The position numbers and the translations under genes are program-made. Positions 47,314-55,557 of a stretch of DNA of 64,000 nucleotides are shown here, in pieces; the first letter of the stretch is position 1, and every line of letters begins with the position of its first letter. The notes under the pieces were generated by a model that did not search any database, was not told where the DNA came from, and worked only from the letters and a program-made list of their open reading frames with translations. The stretch comes from Bosea sp. NBC_00550 (GTDB lineage: Bacteria > Pseudomonadota > Alphaproteobacteria > Rhizobiales > Beijerinckiaceae), in assembly GCF_026020075.1 (NCBI RefSeq), contig NZ_CP102773.1, forward strand, positions 62,001 through 126,000, read 5' to 3'.

Positions 47314-48570
47314 TCAGAAACGCGGGCGCGCCGAATTGAAGTCCGGCTGGTATTTGCGCATTTCCTTGGTGTCGTCGCGCACCCGGATGCCGCAAGCGAG
47401 ATATTGCTGGTTCAGGCGCCTCAGCGCCGCGCGGTCCAGCCGCACGCCGAGCCCTGGTCCATCTGGCGGCGCAACCGAGCCGCTCTCGATCCGGAGCTTG
47501 CCGCCCTCAATCACCTCCTCGACCTGCCACGGATAGTGTGTGTCGCAAGCATAGGCGAGGTTCGGGATCGTTGCTCCGACATGGGTCATCGCCGCCAGGC
47601 TGATGCCCATATGAGAATTCGAGTGCATCGAGATCCCGAAGCCGAAGACACGGGCGAGATGGGCGAGATGCTGGGTGGCGCGCAGGCCGCCCCAATAATG
47701 GTGGTCGGACAGAACGACCTGAACGGCATTCAGGCGAACCGTTTCCGGAATATGCCCGAAGGCGATCGTGACCATGTTGGTGGCTAGAGGCATCGGCGCG
47801 AATGTCGCGATCTGCCCCATTTCGGCGAGCGTCCGGGCGGGGTCCTCGAGATATTCGAGCAGCCCCTCCAGTTGCGGCATGACGCGCCGAGTCGTCTCGA
47901 CCGACCAGCCTCCGTTGGGATCTATCCGCAACGGATGATCTGGGAACGCCTTGCGAAGGTGCCGGAGCGTCTCGATCTCGAAATCCGGCTCGAACACGCC
48001 ACCCTTGAGCTTGATCGAACCGAAGCCGAACTCCGTCACCATCCGGCGCGCTTGCTCGACCATCTGCTCGTGGTTGAGCGCCTCGCCCCAATCATCTGCC
48101 GGATAGCCGGGATCATCCTTATGCCCAGCGAACTTATAGAAGAGGTAGGCGCTGTAGGGCACCCGGTCACGCAGCTTGCCGCCCAGGATTTCGTAGAGCG
48201 GGCGACCTGTCAGCTGGCCCTGTAGATCGAGTAAGGGGACTTCGAAGGCCGCGAGCGCCGAGGCACGGGCTTTGTCGCCGGCAGGCGCGAAGCTCTGGCC
48301 GGGATCGGGATCGCCGCCGACCGCCGCATAGACGACCCGCGTCAGCCCGTTCAGGTCGAATGGATCGAGCCCGATCAAGCCAGGCGTCACCTTGCCGAGA
48401 TTGGCCAGGGTTTCGAGATCGCCATAGCTTTCGCCGAGCCCGACATGGCCATCGGCGGCTTCCACTTCGATGATGCTGCGCAGGGCCCAGGGCTCGTGCA
48501 CGCCGGAAACATTCAGAAGCGGCGGATCGCGGAAGGCGATCGGGGTGACCCGGACATCGATGATGCGCAT
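47314..48570 (-). CDS. Enolase-superfamily dehydratase, glucarate-dehydratase-like, 418 aa
   Basis: Predicted to dehydrate an aldarate such as D-glucarate to 5-keto-4-deoxy-glucarate in the cytoplasm. ATG 48570 begins the conserved MRIIDVRVTPIAFRDPPLLN. The 46 codons upstream in this frame are not protein-like. Active-site features match glucarate dehydratase rather than other groups: the KxK motif SIKLKGG (Lys187, Lys189), RIDPNGGWS (Asp217, Asn219), LEDP (Glu242), Asn265, Asp289 (VLSDHHYWGG) and His316 in SMHSNSHMG. It follows uronate dehydrogenase by 55 nt on the same strand, fitting an oxidative uronate pathway. Galactarate or another aldarate cannot be excluded as substrate. Confidence 0.88.
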   Translation of the reverse strand: MRIIDVRVTPIAFRDPPLLNVSGVHEPWALRSIIEVEAADGHVGLGESYGDLETLANLGKVTPGLIGLDPFDLNGLTRVVYAAVGGDPDPGQSFAPAGDKARASALAAFEVPLLDLQGQLTGRPLYEILGGKLRDRVPYSAYLFYKFAGHKDDPGYPADDWGEALNHEQMVEQARRMVTEFGFGSIKLKGGVFEPDFEIETLRHLRKAFPDHPLRIDPNGGWSVETTRRVMPQLEGLLEYLEDPARTLAEMGQIATFAPMPLATNMVTIAFGHIPETVRLNAVQVVLSDHHYWGGLRATQHLAHLARVFGFGISMHSNSHMGISLAAMTHVGATIPNLAYACDTHYPWQVEEVIEGGKLRIESGSVAPPDGPGLGVRLDRAALRRLNQQYLACGIRVRDDTKEMRKYQPDFNSARPRF

Positions 48571-48625
48571 CGGCGGCCTCGTGACGGTCAGGAGGGGAAA
48601 AGTCGGTCGCACAGGGGGCCGCACC

Positions 48626-49462
48626 TCAGGCAGGTGGCGGAACCGGTGCGCCGGCATATTCGATGGAGCAGAAACCGCCGCCCTGGAAAAAGAGCGCCGG
48701 CGGCTCATGCGTCAGCTGGGCCTCTCCCGCCATCGCTTCCTCGGTATAGTCCTCGGCATGGTCCTGGGGCCGGTAGCCCAGGCCGTGAGCGACGGCATTG
48801 TCGTACCAGCCGCCGGCATTGTCCGAAACGCCATAGACGATGGTGTTGTGGATGTCGGGATGCTCCAGCCCGATCAGGCAGAGCTGGGCGAGATCGCGCC
48901 CGCTGACCCAGATTTTGAGCGTGCGGGCATTGCCGGGGATGTCGGCGGCATTGCCGATCCGCACATGCATGCTGCGAATGCCATATTTGTCGGCATAGAG
49001 GGCGCCCACTGACTCGCCCCAGCATTTGCTCAGCCCATAACGACCGTCGGGGCGTGGCAGGACCGTCTCGTCGATGCGCTGCGTGCGGGGATAGAAGCCG
49101 ACGGCGTGGTTGCTGGAGCCGAAGACGACGCGGCGCACGCCCTGACGCCGTGCAGCCTCATAGACATTCCAGGTGCCGACGACATTGGTCTGCAAGATGT
49201 CCTCGAACGGCGCTTCGCGCACGACACCCGCCATGTGGATCACCCCGGCCATACCCTCCATGGCCCGTTCGACGGCGGCGATGTCGCCAATATCGGCAAG
49301 CACGGCGTCTTCGTTCGCAGCCAGCTCAGCCGGCGCCACGGCATCGAGAATGCGGATGCGCTCGAAGCGGGCGCCCAGTTCCCGGCGCAGTTTCCGCCCG
49401 ATATTGCCGGCCCCGCCCGTGATCAGCAGGTTGCGAAGGGCGGTCGGCGGTTGTTCTTCCAT
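48626..49462 (-). CDS. udh: Uronate dehydrogenase (NAD-dependent), 278 aa
   Basis: Extended short-chain dehydrogenase that oxidises D-glucuronate or D-galacturonate to the aldarolactone. The Rossmann motif is TGGAGNIG (15-22), the catalytic pair is YGLSK (Tyr142, Lys146), and SSNHAVGFYPRTQRIDETVL is very close to the characterised Agrobacterium enzyme, as is RPDGRYGLSKCWGE. The C-terminal part has LARLCLIG-like QLCLIGLEHPDIHNTIVYGV and the domain end FFQGGGFC. Length is normal (about 265-280). It stands between the IclR-fusion regulator and the dehydratase, and its product is the substrate type for the lactonase encoded at 61167. Confidence 0.9.
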   Translation of the reverse strand: MEEQPPTALRNLLITGGAGNIGRKLRRELGARFERIRILDAVAPAELAANEDAVLADIGDIAAVERAMEGMAGVIHMAGVVREAPFEDILQTNVVGTWNVYEAARRQGVRRVVFGSSNHAVGFYPRTQRIDETVLPRPDGRYGLSKCWGESVGALYADKYGIRSMHVRIGNAADIPGNARTLKIWVSGRDLAQLCLIGLEHPDIHNTIVYGVSDNAGGWYDNAVAHGLGYRPQDHAEDYTEEAMAGEAQLTHEPPALFFQGGGFCSIEYAGAPVPPPA

Positions 49463-49555
49463 GCGTCGTCTCCCGGCTTTTATCGTTGAGCGAGATGATA
49501 GACTTGAGCGTGATGAGAGACCTGAGCTTGGCGATAGACTTGGCGGCTCCCCGGC

Positions 49556-51271
49556 TCAGCGCAGCAAGGCCGCGCGAAGGCGGCCGTCGAGGGCGAAGAC
49601 ATTGCCCGAGGTCGGAGACTCGGCAATCTGCTGCGGAGTCAAACCGATCCGGCCACTGGTGACATAGAGCAGGTCGCCATCGCGGCCGCCGAATGTCAGC
49701 CCTGTCGGGCGCGGCACGGGCAAGGACAGAAGCCGCGTGTCGGAGCCGTCGCGCCGCAGCCGCGCCAGACTCCAGCCATCCCACAACGCGACCCACAGAT
49801 GATCCGGCTTTTCCAGAGCCAGCGCCATGGGGCGCCCGTGCAGGGCATCGACGCGCGCGACCAGCTCCGGGCTCCCGGGCTCGTTGCCCGGCCCGATGCG
49901 GAAACGGACGATGTCACCGGCATCCCGGAGGGCGGCGTAGAGATGACGCCCGGAGGAATCGATCAGGATGTCGGTGGGAGCAGACGGCAGTTCGGCCTCC
50001 AGCACGGCCTCACCGTCGATGAGACGGTACAGCCCCGGACGGATCTGGGGACCCGATGTTTCCCCGACGCCGAGCCAGATCTGCCCATCGCGCCCTTGGC
50101 AGGCGCAGGTGATGCCGGCGAGCACCTCCGGCGACAGCTCGAGGCTCAACGGCGTCAAGCGCGCATCCCGGTCGACGGTCATGGCGCCCTTTTCCGTCGC
50201 GACGAACCAGTGCCCCTCGCCCATCGACGTCAGGGCCATCGCCGGCGAGGTAAACCGGGCCATCACCTCCGACCGGGGCGGAGCCGTGGGCTCCTCGTCG
50301 CGCGAACGCATGATGGCGGGCGCGAGCGCGTCCAGCCAGAGCAAGGAGCTGGTCTCGGCATCCCAACTCGGCGACTTCCCAAGGAACGAGCGGGCGCTGG
50401 AGGCGAGCGGCATCTCCCCGCCATCGGGCCGGCCACGCGGACGCGTGCCGCCGCGCCGCCCCATGGCCTCGCCAAGCCGCCGGGCTGCGGTTGCAACCTC
50501 GGGTCCGAGCTGATGAGCGCGCTCCAGCGTCATCCTGTAACAGGGCCCCGATACCGTGAAGGCTCCGATCGGGACGTCGCCATCGCCGGGCACGGCTGCG
50601 CTGACGCAGCGCACCCCCTCCATGAACTCCTCGTCGTCGATGGCATAGCCTCGCAACCGGAAGACATTGAGCTGCGAGCGTAGCTGGGTCGGGTCGGTGA
50701 TCGTGCGATCCGTGACGCGCTCGAAGCTCATGCGGCCGATCAGGGCCTCGCGCTGGGCCGGCGCCAATGCTGCCAGATGAGCCTTGCCCATTCCCGAGCA
50801 GTAGAATGGCCGCAGGCTGCCCAGAGGCGCGCCCGTGCTGACTGCATACAGGCTCACGATCTTCTGCAGGATGATCATGCTGGCGCCACCGGGCGCGGCG
50901 AAATAGACGGTTTCCCCGCTAAGTTCGTGCAGCCAGCGGATCTCCGTCATGGCGAGCATCGGCAGATCCGGGATCGGCCAAACGGCCTGAGCGTATTCTA
51001 GAAACTTGAAGCCGGGGAAATAGCCCTGCCCGGCAGCATCGACGCGAACCAGGCCGCGCTGCTGCAAGGTATTGATGATGCGGTAGGCCGTGCTGCGCGG
51101 CAGGCCCAATTCATCGGCCAGGCTTTGTGCCCGGTGCTCGCCGGGCGAGGCGGCGATCAGGTCGATCAGGTTCAGCGCCTTGCCGACCAGTCGCGTGCCG
51201 CGAACCTCGTCGCGCGGCCCCTCATCGTCGGGCCCGGCATCCTTCTCGAGGCTGGCGACACGATTGCGCAT
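49556..51271 (-). CDS. IclR-family regulator fused to a degenerate SMP-30/gluconolactonase-like domain, 571 aa
   Basis: Residues 25-85 are the IclR winged helix (GKALNLIDLIAASPGEHRAQ, LADELGLPRSTAYRIINTLQ) and 95-270 the IclR effector domain (STGAPLGSLRPFYCSGMGKA). Residues about 295-570 are a six-bladed SMP-30/gluconolactonase fold: GKSPSWDAETSSLLWLDAL, GQIWLGVGE, GRHLYAALRDAGDIVRF, HLWVALWDGWSLARLRRDG and PTGLTFGGRDGDLLYVTSG. The metal ligands of active enzymes are replaced: Glu by Lys299, Asn by Thr433, Asp by Met482. The domain probably binds a sugar lactone without hydrolysing it and acts as an added sensor (inference). It is divergent from the transport operon, and two palindromic sites lie between them. 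Confidence 0.88.
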   Translation of the reverse strand: MRNRVASLEKDAGPDDEGPRDEVRGTRLVGKALNLIDLIAASPGEHRAQSLADELGLPRSTAYRIINTLQQRGLVRVDAAGQGYFPGFKFLEYAQAVWPIPDLPMLAMTEIRWLHELSGETVYFAAPGGASMIILQKIVSLYAVSTGAPLGSLRPFYCSGMGKAHLAALAPAQREALIGRMSFERVTDRTITDPTQLRSQLNVFRLRGYAIDDEEFMEGVRCVSAAVPGDGDVPIGAFTVSGPCYRMTLERAHQLGPEVATAARRLGEAMGRRGGTRPRGRPDGGEMPLASSARSFLGKSPSWDAETSSLLWLDALAPAIMRSRDEEPTAPPRSEVMARFTSPAMALTSMGEGHWFVATEKGAMTVDRDARLTPLSLELSPEVLAGITCACQGRDGQIWLGVGETSGPQIRPGLYRLIDGEAVLEAELPSAPTDILIDSSGRHLYAALRDAGDIVRFRIGPGNEPGSPELVARVDALHGRPMALALEKPDHLWVALWDGWSLARLRRDGSDTRLLSLPVPRPTGLTFGGRDGDLLYVTSGRIGLTPQQIAESPTSGNVFALDGRLRAALLR

Positions 51272-51354
51272 GAAAGGAAGCCGGGCCTGTCCAAGCGAGA
51301 TGAAGCGGCGAAGGCCGCAACTTACGCAGGCGCCCGGCAGCTCGCAACGATGAA

Positions 51355-51422
51355 TTACTACGATGTAAGAAATATTGATGCTGCAACTGCGAGATAAGGC
51401 ATGGTTTCATACATAGTAAGAA
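51355..51422. promoter_or_regulatory. Pair of 17-bp near-palindromes between divergent operons (IclR operator candidates)
   Basis: TTACTACGATGTAAGAA (51355-51371) and TTCATACATAGTAAGAA (51406-51422) share the pattern TTnnTACnnnGTAnGAA, a dyad. Their centres are 51 bp apart, close to five helical turns, which would place two regulator dimers on one face. They sit in the 215-bp gap between the IclR-fusion gene and the epimerase/transport operon, where an autoregulating IclR protein would bind. Confidence 0.6.
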
Positions 51423-51486
51423 CGGCCGTTGACAGAGCCCGACACCGCTCCTAGCCTTTCACTCAAGATCGGGGACATCCCGGCTC

Positions 51487-52446
51487 ATGGGACGAAACGT
51501 GACTATGGCGGACGCGACGACGGCACAGCTTCGTTCTGCGCAGGCCTCGCCGTCTGTCCATGCTCTCTCGGCCGGGCCGATGAGAGCGCCAGTGAGGCCT
51601 CGGGATGGGGGCCGGATCGCCTCGTTCTGGCGCAGGGAGCCCAGCGGCCATCGCACCGACCTGCTGGTGCCGATGCCCGAAGCCGCGTTCGACCCTGCCA
51701 TCTGGCCAAAGGCCGGCAGCTATCCGCTCGTCCCCTATTCCAACCGCATCCGTGATGCCACGTTCCGCTTCGGCGAAACCCGGGTCGAACTGGCGCCGCA
51801 CCCGGCCGCGGCTCCGCACGCGCTGCACGGCTTCTGCCAGATGCGACCCTGGACCGTGAGCCGGCAGGCCGCAGCTCAGATCGAGATGCGCCACCGCCAC
51901 GATCCGCAAAGTGATCCCAATGGCTGGCCCTGGGCGTTCGAGGTGGTGCAATTGATCACGCTTGGTCCTTCAGGCCTGACGCATGAGATCGGCGTTGAAA
52001 GCCGCGCGGACTCGGCCATGCCAATGGGACTGGGTGTTCATCCCTATTTCGCGGTCTCGAAGGGCGACAGGATCCGGTTCACCGCGGACGCCTTGTGGCA
52101 GGCCGATGCCGACGGGTGCGGGAAGCAGCTTCACCGGCTTGCGGGCAGCGCCCGCCAATACGACTCGGGTCATGGCGACAGGGACGTCACGACCTACTAC
52201 GCCGGCTGGGATGGCAATGCCTGGATTCAACGGCATGACGGCACTGAGATTGTGATCCAGGCCAGCGCCCCTCTTGACCATCTCGTATTACATGTCCCGG
52301 CTGGCGGGCGTTATCTGTGCCTTGAGCCCGTGAGCCATGTCGCGGACGCCTTTAATCTCGCGGCAGCCGGACAGCCGGAGACCGGGATGCGCGTGCTGAA
52401 CCCCGGCGAAGTCCTTCGGGCCACGGTGCGGATCGGAGTGGCTTGA
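51487..52446 (+). CDS. Aldose 1-epimerase (mutarotase) family protein, 319 aa
   Basis: Catalyses interconversion of sugar anomers. The galactose-mutarotase fold shows the region PLVPYSNRIRDATFRFGE, the His motif PHALHGFC, the second catalytic His in MPMGLGVHPYFAVSK and the catalytic Glu in LCLEPVSHVADAFN. The length is usual. The first 35 residues are variable, and ATG 51505 (MADATTAQL) is an equally possible start. As first gene of the plus-strand operon it may convert the imported uronate to the anomer preferred by uronate dehydrogenase. Confidence 0.85.
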   Translation: MGRNVTMADATTAQLRSAQASPSVHALSAGPMRAPVRPRDGGRIASFWRREPSGHRTDLLVPMPEAAFDPAIWPKAGSYPLVPYSNRIRDATFRFGETRVELAPHPAAAPHALHGFCQMRPWTVSRQAAAQIEMRHRHDPQSDPNGWPWAFEVVQLITLGPSGLTHEIGVESRADSAMPMGLGVHPYFAVSKGDRIRFTADALWQADADGCGKQLHRLAGSARQYDSGHGDRDVTTYYAGWDGNAWIQRHDGTEIVIQASAPLDHLVLHVPAGGRYLCLEPVSHVADAFNLAAAGQPETGMRVLNPGEVLRATVRIGVA

Positions 52447-52546
52447 TGTGAACAAGACGGGCGGTCGCACCAGCCGCCGCCCGACAGCTTTCGACCCTGA
52501 ACGACAAGGCCAAAGGGCCGGCAACACCTCAGTGAGGGAGGATAGC

Positions 52547-54505
52547 ATGAGCAAGGACACCCAACGAGGAGCGTATCGGCGCCGCGGGCTCGACCGCCGC
52601 GACATGCTGAAGGGGCTTGCCGGCGCAACCGCGCTTTCGGCCCTGCCCCATGCGGCTTTCGCGCAGGCCGCCAAGGAAGCGCCGGCTCTCGCCAAACTGG
52701 CGGCGGACGGCAAGCTGCCGCCGCTGGCCGAGCGCATCTCGGCCAATCCTCTGGTCATCACGGTCGAGAAGGTCGGCCGCTATGGCGGCTCGCTCAGGCG
52801 CGGCCTGCGCGGCTCCTCCGACCATAACGGCATCCTGAGGATGGTCGGCAATCAGGGCCTGGTGCGCTGGAACCTCGCCTTCACCGAAGTCCTGCCCAAT
52901 GTCGCCGACAAATGGGAGGTGAACCCGGATTCGACCGAATTCACCTTCTACCTGCGCAAGGGCATGAAATGGTCCGACGGCAAGGCGTTCACGGCCGATG
53001 ATGTCGTCTTTTCCATCGAGGATTGTGCCAAGAACACCGAACTCTACAAATCCGCTCCTTCGGCGATCGTCATCGACAACAAGTCCTGCACGGCAAGCAA
53101 GGTGGACGAGACGACAGTCAAGTTCACCTTCGCCAGCCCCTATGCACTGTTCCTGGAGCAGATGGCGACGCCGCTCGGGCAATATCCGACGCTCTTCGCC
53201 AAGCATTACTGCAGCCAGTTCCACCCCAAATACAATTCCGGCATCGCGGATCTAGTCAAGGCGGCGAACCTCTCCGACTGGGGCACGCTGTTCCGAAACA
53301 AATGCGGCGATATCGAAATTCCCTCGCGCTGGGGCAATGTCGACAAGCCAACACTCGACCCCTGGGTGGTCAAGGAGGCCTATACCGGCGGCGCGACCCG
53401 CGTCGTGATGGAGCGCAATCCCTATTTCTGGCAGGTCGATACCGCGGGCAACCAGCTGCCCTATATCGATCGGCTCACCTTCAACATCTCGCAGGACGTG
53501 GAGTCGCTGATGCTCGACGCGATTTCCGGACGTCTCGACATTCAGGAGCGTCATCTCGACACGCTGCAGAACAAGCCGACGCTGTCGCAGAACATGCAGA
53601 AGGGCGGCTACCGCCTGATCGAGCTGATCAGCTCCTCGTCCCAGCAGGTTCAGATTTACTTGAACATGACCCACAAGGACGCGAAGGTCAGGGAGATGTT
53701 CGCCAACAAGGAATTCCGCAAGGCGCTCTCGCTCGGCATGAACCGCAAGGAGATCATCGACCTCGTCTATCTCGGCCAGTCGCAGCCGCACCAGACCGGG
53801 CCGCGCCCCGGGCACCCCTGGTATCATGCGGGCCTGTCGGAGCAGTTCACCGATCATGACCCGGCCCAGGCTAATGCCATCCTAGACAAGCTCGGCTACG
53901 CCAAGAAGGACGGCAGCGGCATCAGGCTGCGGCCGGACGGACAAAAGGTCTTCTTCGCGATCGACGTGATCCCGACCCTGTATCCCGACGAGGTCGACGC
54001 GCTCGAACTGGTGAAGCGCCACTGGGCCGAGATCGGCGTCGACATCAAGGTCAATACGATCGAGCGCGCGCTCTACTACACGCGGGGTGACAACAACGAC
54101 CATGACGCGGCGGTTTGGCCGGGGCCCGGCGGGCTCGACCCCATGCTCGATCCGCGCGACTACTTCGCCCAGCATACGCAGGGCTCGCGCTACGCCATTC
54201 CCTGGGCGCAATGGTATGTTTCGGGCGGCAAGGACGGCCAGGAACCGCCGGAGAGCCAGAAGCAGCGGATGAAGCTGTTCGATCAGGCCCGCGCCACGGC
54301 CGATCTGCAGAAGCGCGCCGCTCTGATGAAGCAAGTTTTCGACCTTACGGCCGAGGCATTCGAGACCGTCGGCATCTGCCTTGCGGTCAACGCCTTCGGC
54401 ATCTGCAAGAACAACCTGCAGAACGTGCCGGCGCGATACCCCAACGCCTGGACCTGGCCCAATCCCGGCCCGGCCCTGCCACAGCAGTTCTTCTTCGCGA
54501 CATGA
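52547..54505 (+). CDS. ABC transporter substrate-binding protein, family 5 (peptide/oligosaccharide type), 652 aa
   Basis: ATG 52547 is preceded by GGGAGGA. The frame upstream to 52448 is not protein-like. The N-terminus has a twin-arginine motif (LDRRDMLKGLAG) and ends AFAQ, indicating export by the Tat pathway. The mature protein is an SBP_bac_5 type: KWEVNPDSTEFTFYLRKGMK, WSDGKAFTADDVVFSIED, NPYFWQVDTAGNQLPYIDRL and FRKALSLGMNRKEIIDLVYL. In a sugar-acid cluster the ligand is likely an acidic mono- or oligosaccharide rather than a peptide (inference from context). The following stem-loop may raise its level over the permeases. Confidence 0.9.
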   Translation: MSKDTQRGAYRRRGLDRRDMLKGLAGATALSALPHAAFAQAAKEAPALAKLAADGKLPPLAERISANPLVITVEKVGRYGGSLRRGLRGSSDHNGILRMVGNQGLVRWNLAFTEVLPNVADKWEVNPDSTEFTFYLRKGMKWSDGKAFTADDVVFSIEDCAKNTELYKSAPSAIVIDNKSCTASKVDETTVKFTFASPYALFLEQMATPLGQYPTLFAKHYCSQFHPKYNSGIADLVKAANLSDWGTLFRNKCGDIEIPSRWGNVDKPTLDPWVVKEAYTGGATRVVMERNPYFWQVDTAGNQLPYIDRLTFNISQDVESLMLDAISGRLDIQERHLDTLQNKPTLSQNMQKGGYRLIELISSSSQQVQIYLNMTHKDAKVREMFANKEFRKALSLGMNRKEIIDLVYLGQSQPHQTGPRPGHPWYHAGLSEQFTDHDPAQANAILDKLGYAKKDGSGIRLRPDGQKVFFAIDVIPTLYPDEVDALELVKRHWAEIGVDIKVNTIERALYYTRGDNNDHDAAVWPGPGGLDPMLDPRDYFAQHTQGSRYAIPWAQWYVSGGKDGQEPPESQKQRMKLFDQARATADLQKRAALMKQVFDLTAEAFETVGICLAVNAFGICKNNLQNVPARYPNAWTWPNPGPALPQQFFFAT

Positions 54506-54511
54506 GCGACC

Positions 54512-54546
54512 GGAGCCCGGCTACGCTTCGAGCGTAACCGGGCTCC
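54512..54546 (+). promoter_or_regulatory. Intra-operon stem-loop after the binding-protein gene
   Basis: GGAGCCCGG (54512-54520) pairs with CCGGGCTCC (54538-54546), extended inside by ACGC/GCGT around a TTCGA loop. There is no T run, and the next gene starts 22 nt later. Such hairpins protect binding-protein mRNA or attenuate downstream transcription, giving excess binding protein over permease. Confidence 0.6.
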
Positions 54547-54567
54547 CTCACCGAAACAGGCTGTGCC

Positions 54568-55554
54568 ATGCTCCGCTTCATCGCAAAGCGCCTCCTCTGG
54601 ATGGTGCCTTCTCTGGTCGTCGTCAGCTTTCTGGCGTTCGTGCTGATCCAGCTGCCTCCGGGCGACTACGTCACGACCTATATCGCGACGCTCGCAGCCT
54701 CGAACGAAGTCGTCGATCAAAACACCGCGGCTGATCTGCGCGCCCGGTTCGGGCTCGATCAGCCCATGATCATCCAGTACTTCAAATGGATCACCAACAT
54801 CGTCCTCAGGGGCGATTTTGGCCTGAGCTTCGAGTGGCAGCAGCCGGTCGGAGACCTGATCTGGGAACGGATGGCGCTGACGCTGGTGCTGACCTTCTCG
54901 ACGCTGCTCGCCACCTGGGGCATCGCGCTACCGATCGGCATTTTCTCGGCGGTCAAGAAATACTCGATCGGCGACTACATCATCACCTTCTTCAGCTTCC
55001 TAGGCCTCGCTGTTCCCAGCTTCCTGCTCGCACTCGTGCTTATGTATGTCGCGGCCGTCGAATTCGGGCAGGAGGTCGGCGGGCTGTTCTCCGAACAGTA
55101 CCTGACGGCGCCGTGGAGCATCGGCAAGGTCATCGACCTACTCCACCATCTCTGGATCCCCGTCATCATCCTGGCCGTCTCCGGCACCGCCAGCCTGATC
55201 CGCGTCATGCGCGCCAACATGCTGGACGAACTGCACAAGCCTTATGTGACGACGGCGCGCGCCAAGGGCCTCTCGGAATTCCACCTGCTGGTGAAATACC
55301 CGGTTCGCCTCGCCCTCAACCCGTTCATCTCGACGATTTCCTGGCTGCTGCCGAACCTGGTCTCCGGTTCGATCATCGTCGCCATCGTGCTGAGCCTGCC
55401 GACCGCAGGGCCGCTCCTGCTCCAGTCACTGATGAGCCAGGACATGTATCTGGCCGGCGCCTTTGTGCTGCTGATCTGCGCGCTGACCCTGATCGGCTCG
55501 CTCATCAGCGACATTCTACTCGCCCTCGTCGACCCCCGCATCAGGCTGGAATAG
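54568..55554 (+). CDS. ABC transporter permease, OppB/DppB type, 328 aa
   Basis: Inner-membrane permease of the family-5 importer. The start MLRFIAKRLLWMVPSLVVVS is the usual OppB/DppB N-terminal helix. It is followed by a periplasmic loop with ARFGLDQPMIIQYFKWITNI, VLRGDFGLSF, five further helices and the coupling EAA loop near YVTTARAKGLSEFHLLVKYP. It lies between the binding protein and the second permease and stops 3 nt before the next ATG. The length is typical. Confidence 0.92.
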   Translation: MLRFIAKRLLWMVPSLVVVSFLAFVLIQLPPGDYVTTYIATLAASNEVVDQNTAADLRARFGLDQPMIIQYFKWITNIVLRGDFGLSFEWQQPVGDLIWERMALTLVLTFSTLLATWGIALPIGIFSAVKKYSIGDYIITFFSFLGLAVPSFLLALVLMYVAAVEFGQEVGGLFSEQYLTAPWSIGKVIDLLHHLWIPVIILAVSGTASLIRVMRANMLDELHKPYVTTARAKGLSEFHLLVKYPVRLALNPFISTISWLLPNLVSGSIIVAIVLSLPTAGPLLLQSLMSQDMYLAGAFVLLICALTLIGSLISDILLALVDPRIRLE

Positions 55555-55557
55555 GCC

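Noticed and set aside
47105..47395. Minus-strand frame of 96 codons overlapping the dehydratase end
   Set aside because: The first half is a shadow of the dehydratase gene. The AT-rich second half has some helix-like text but no start or ribosome site of its own.
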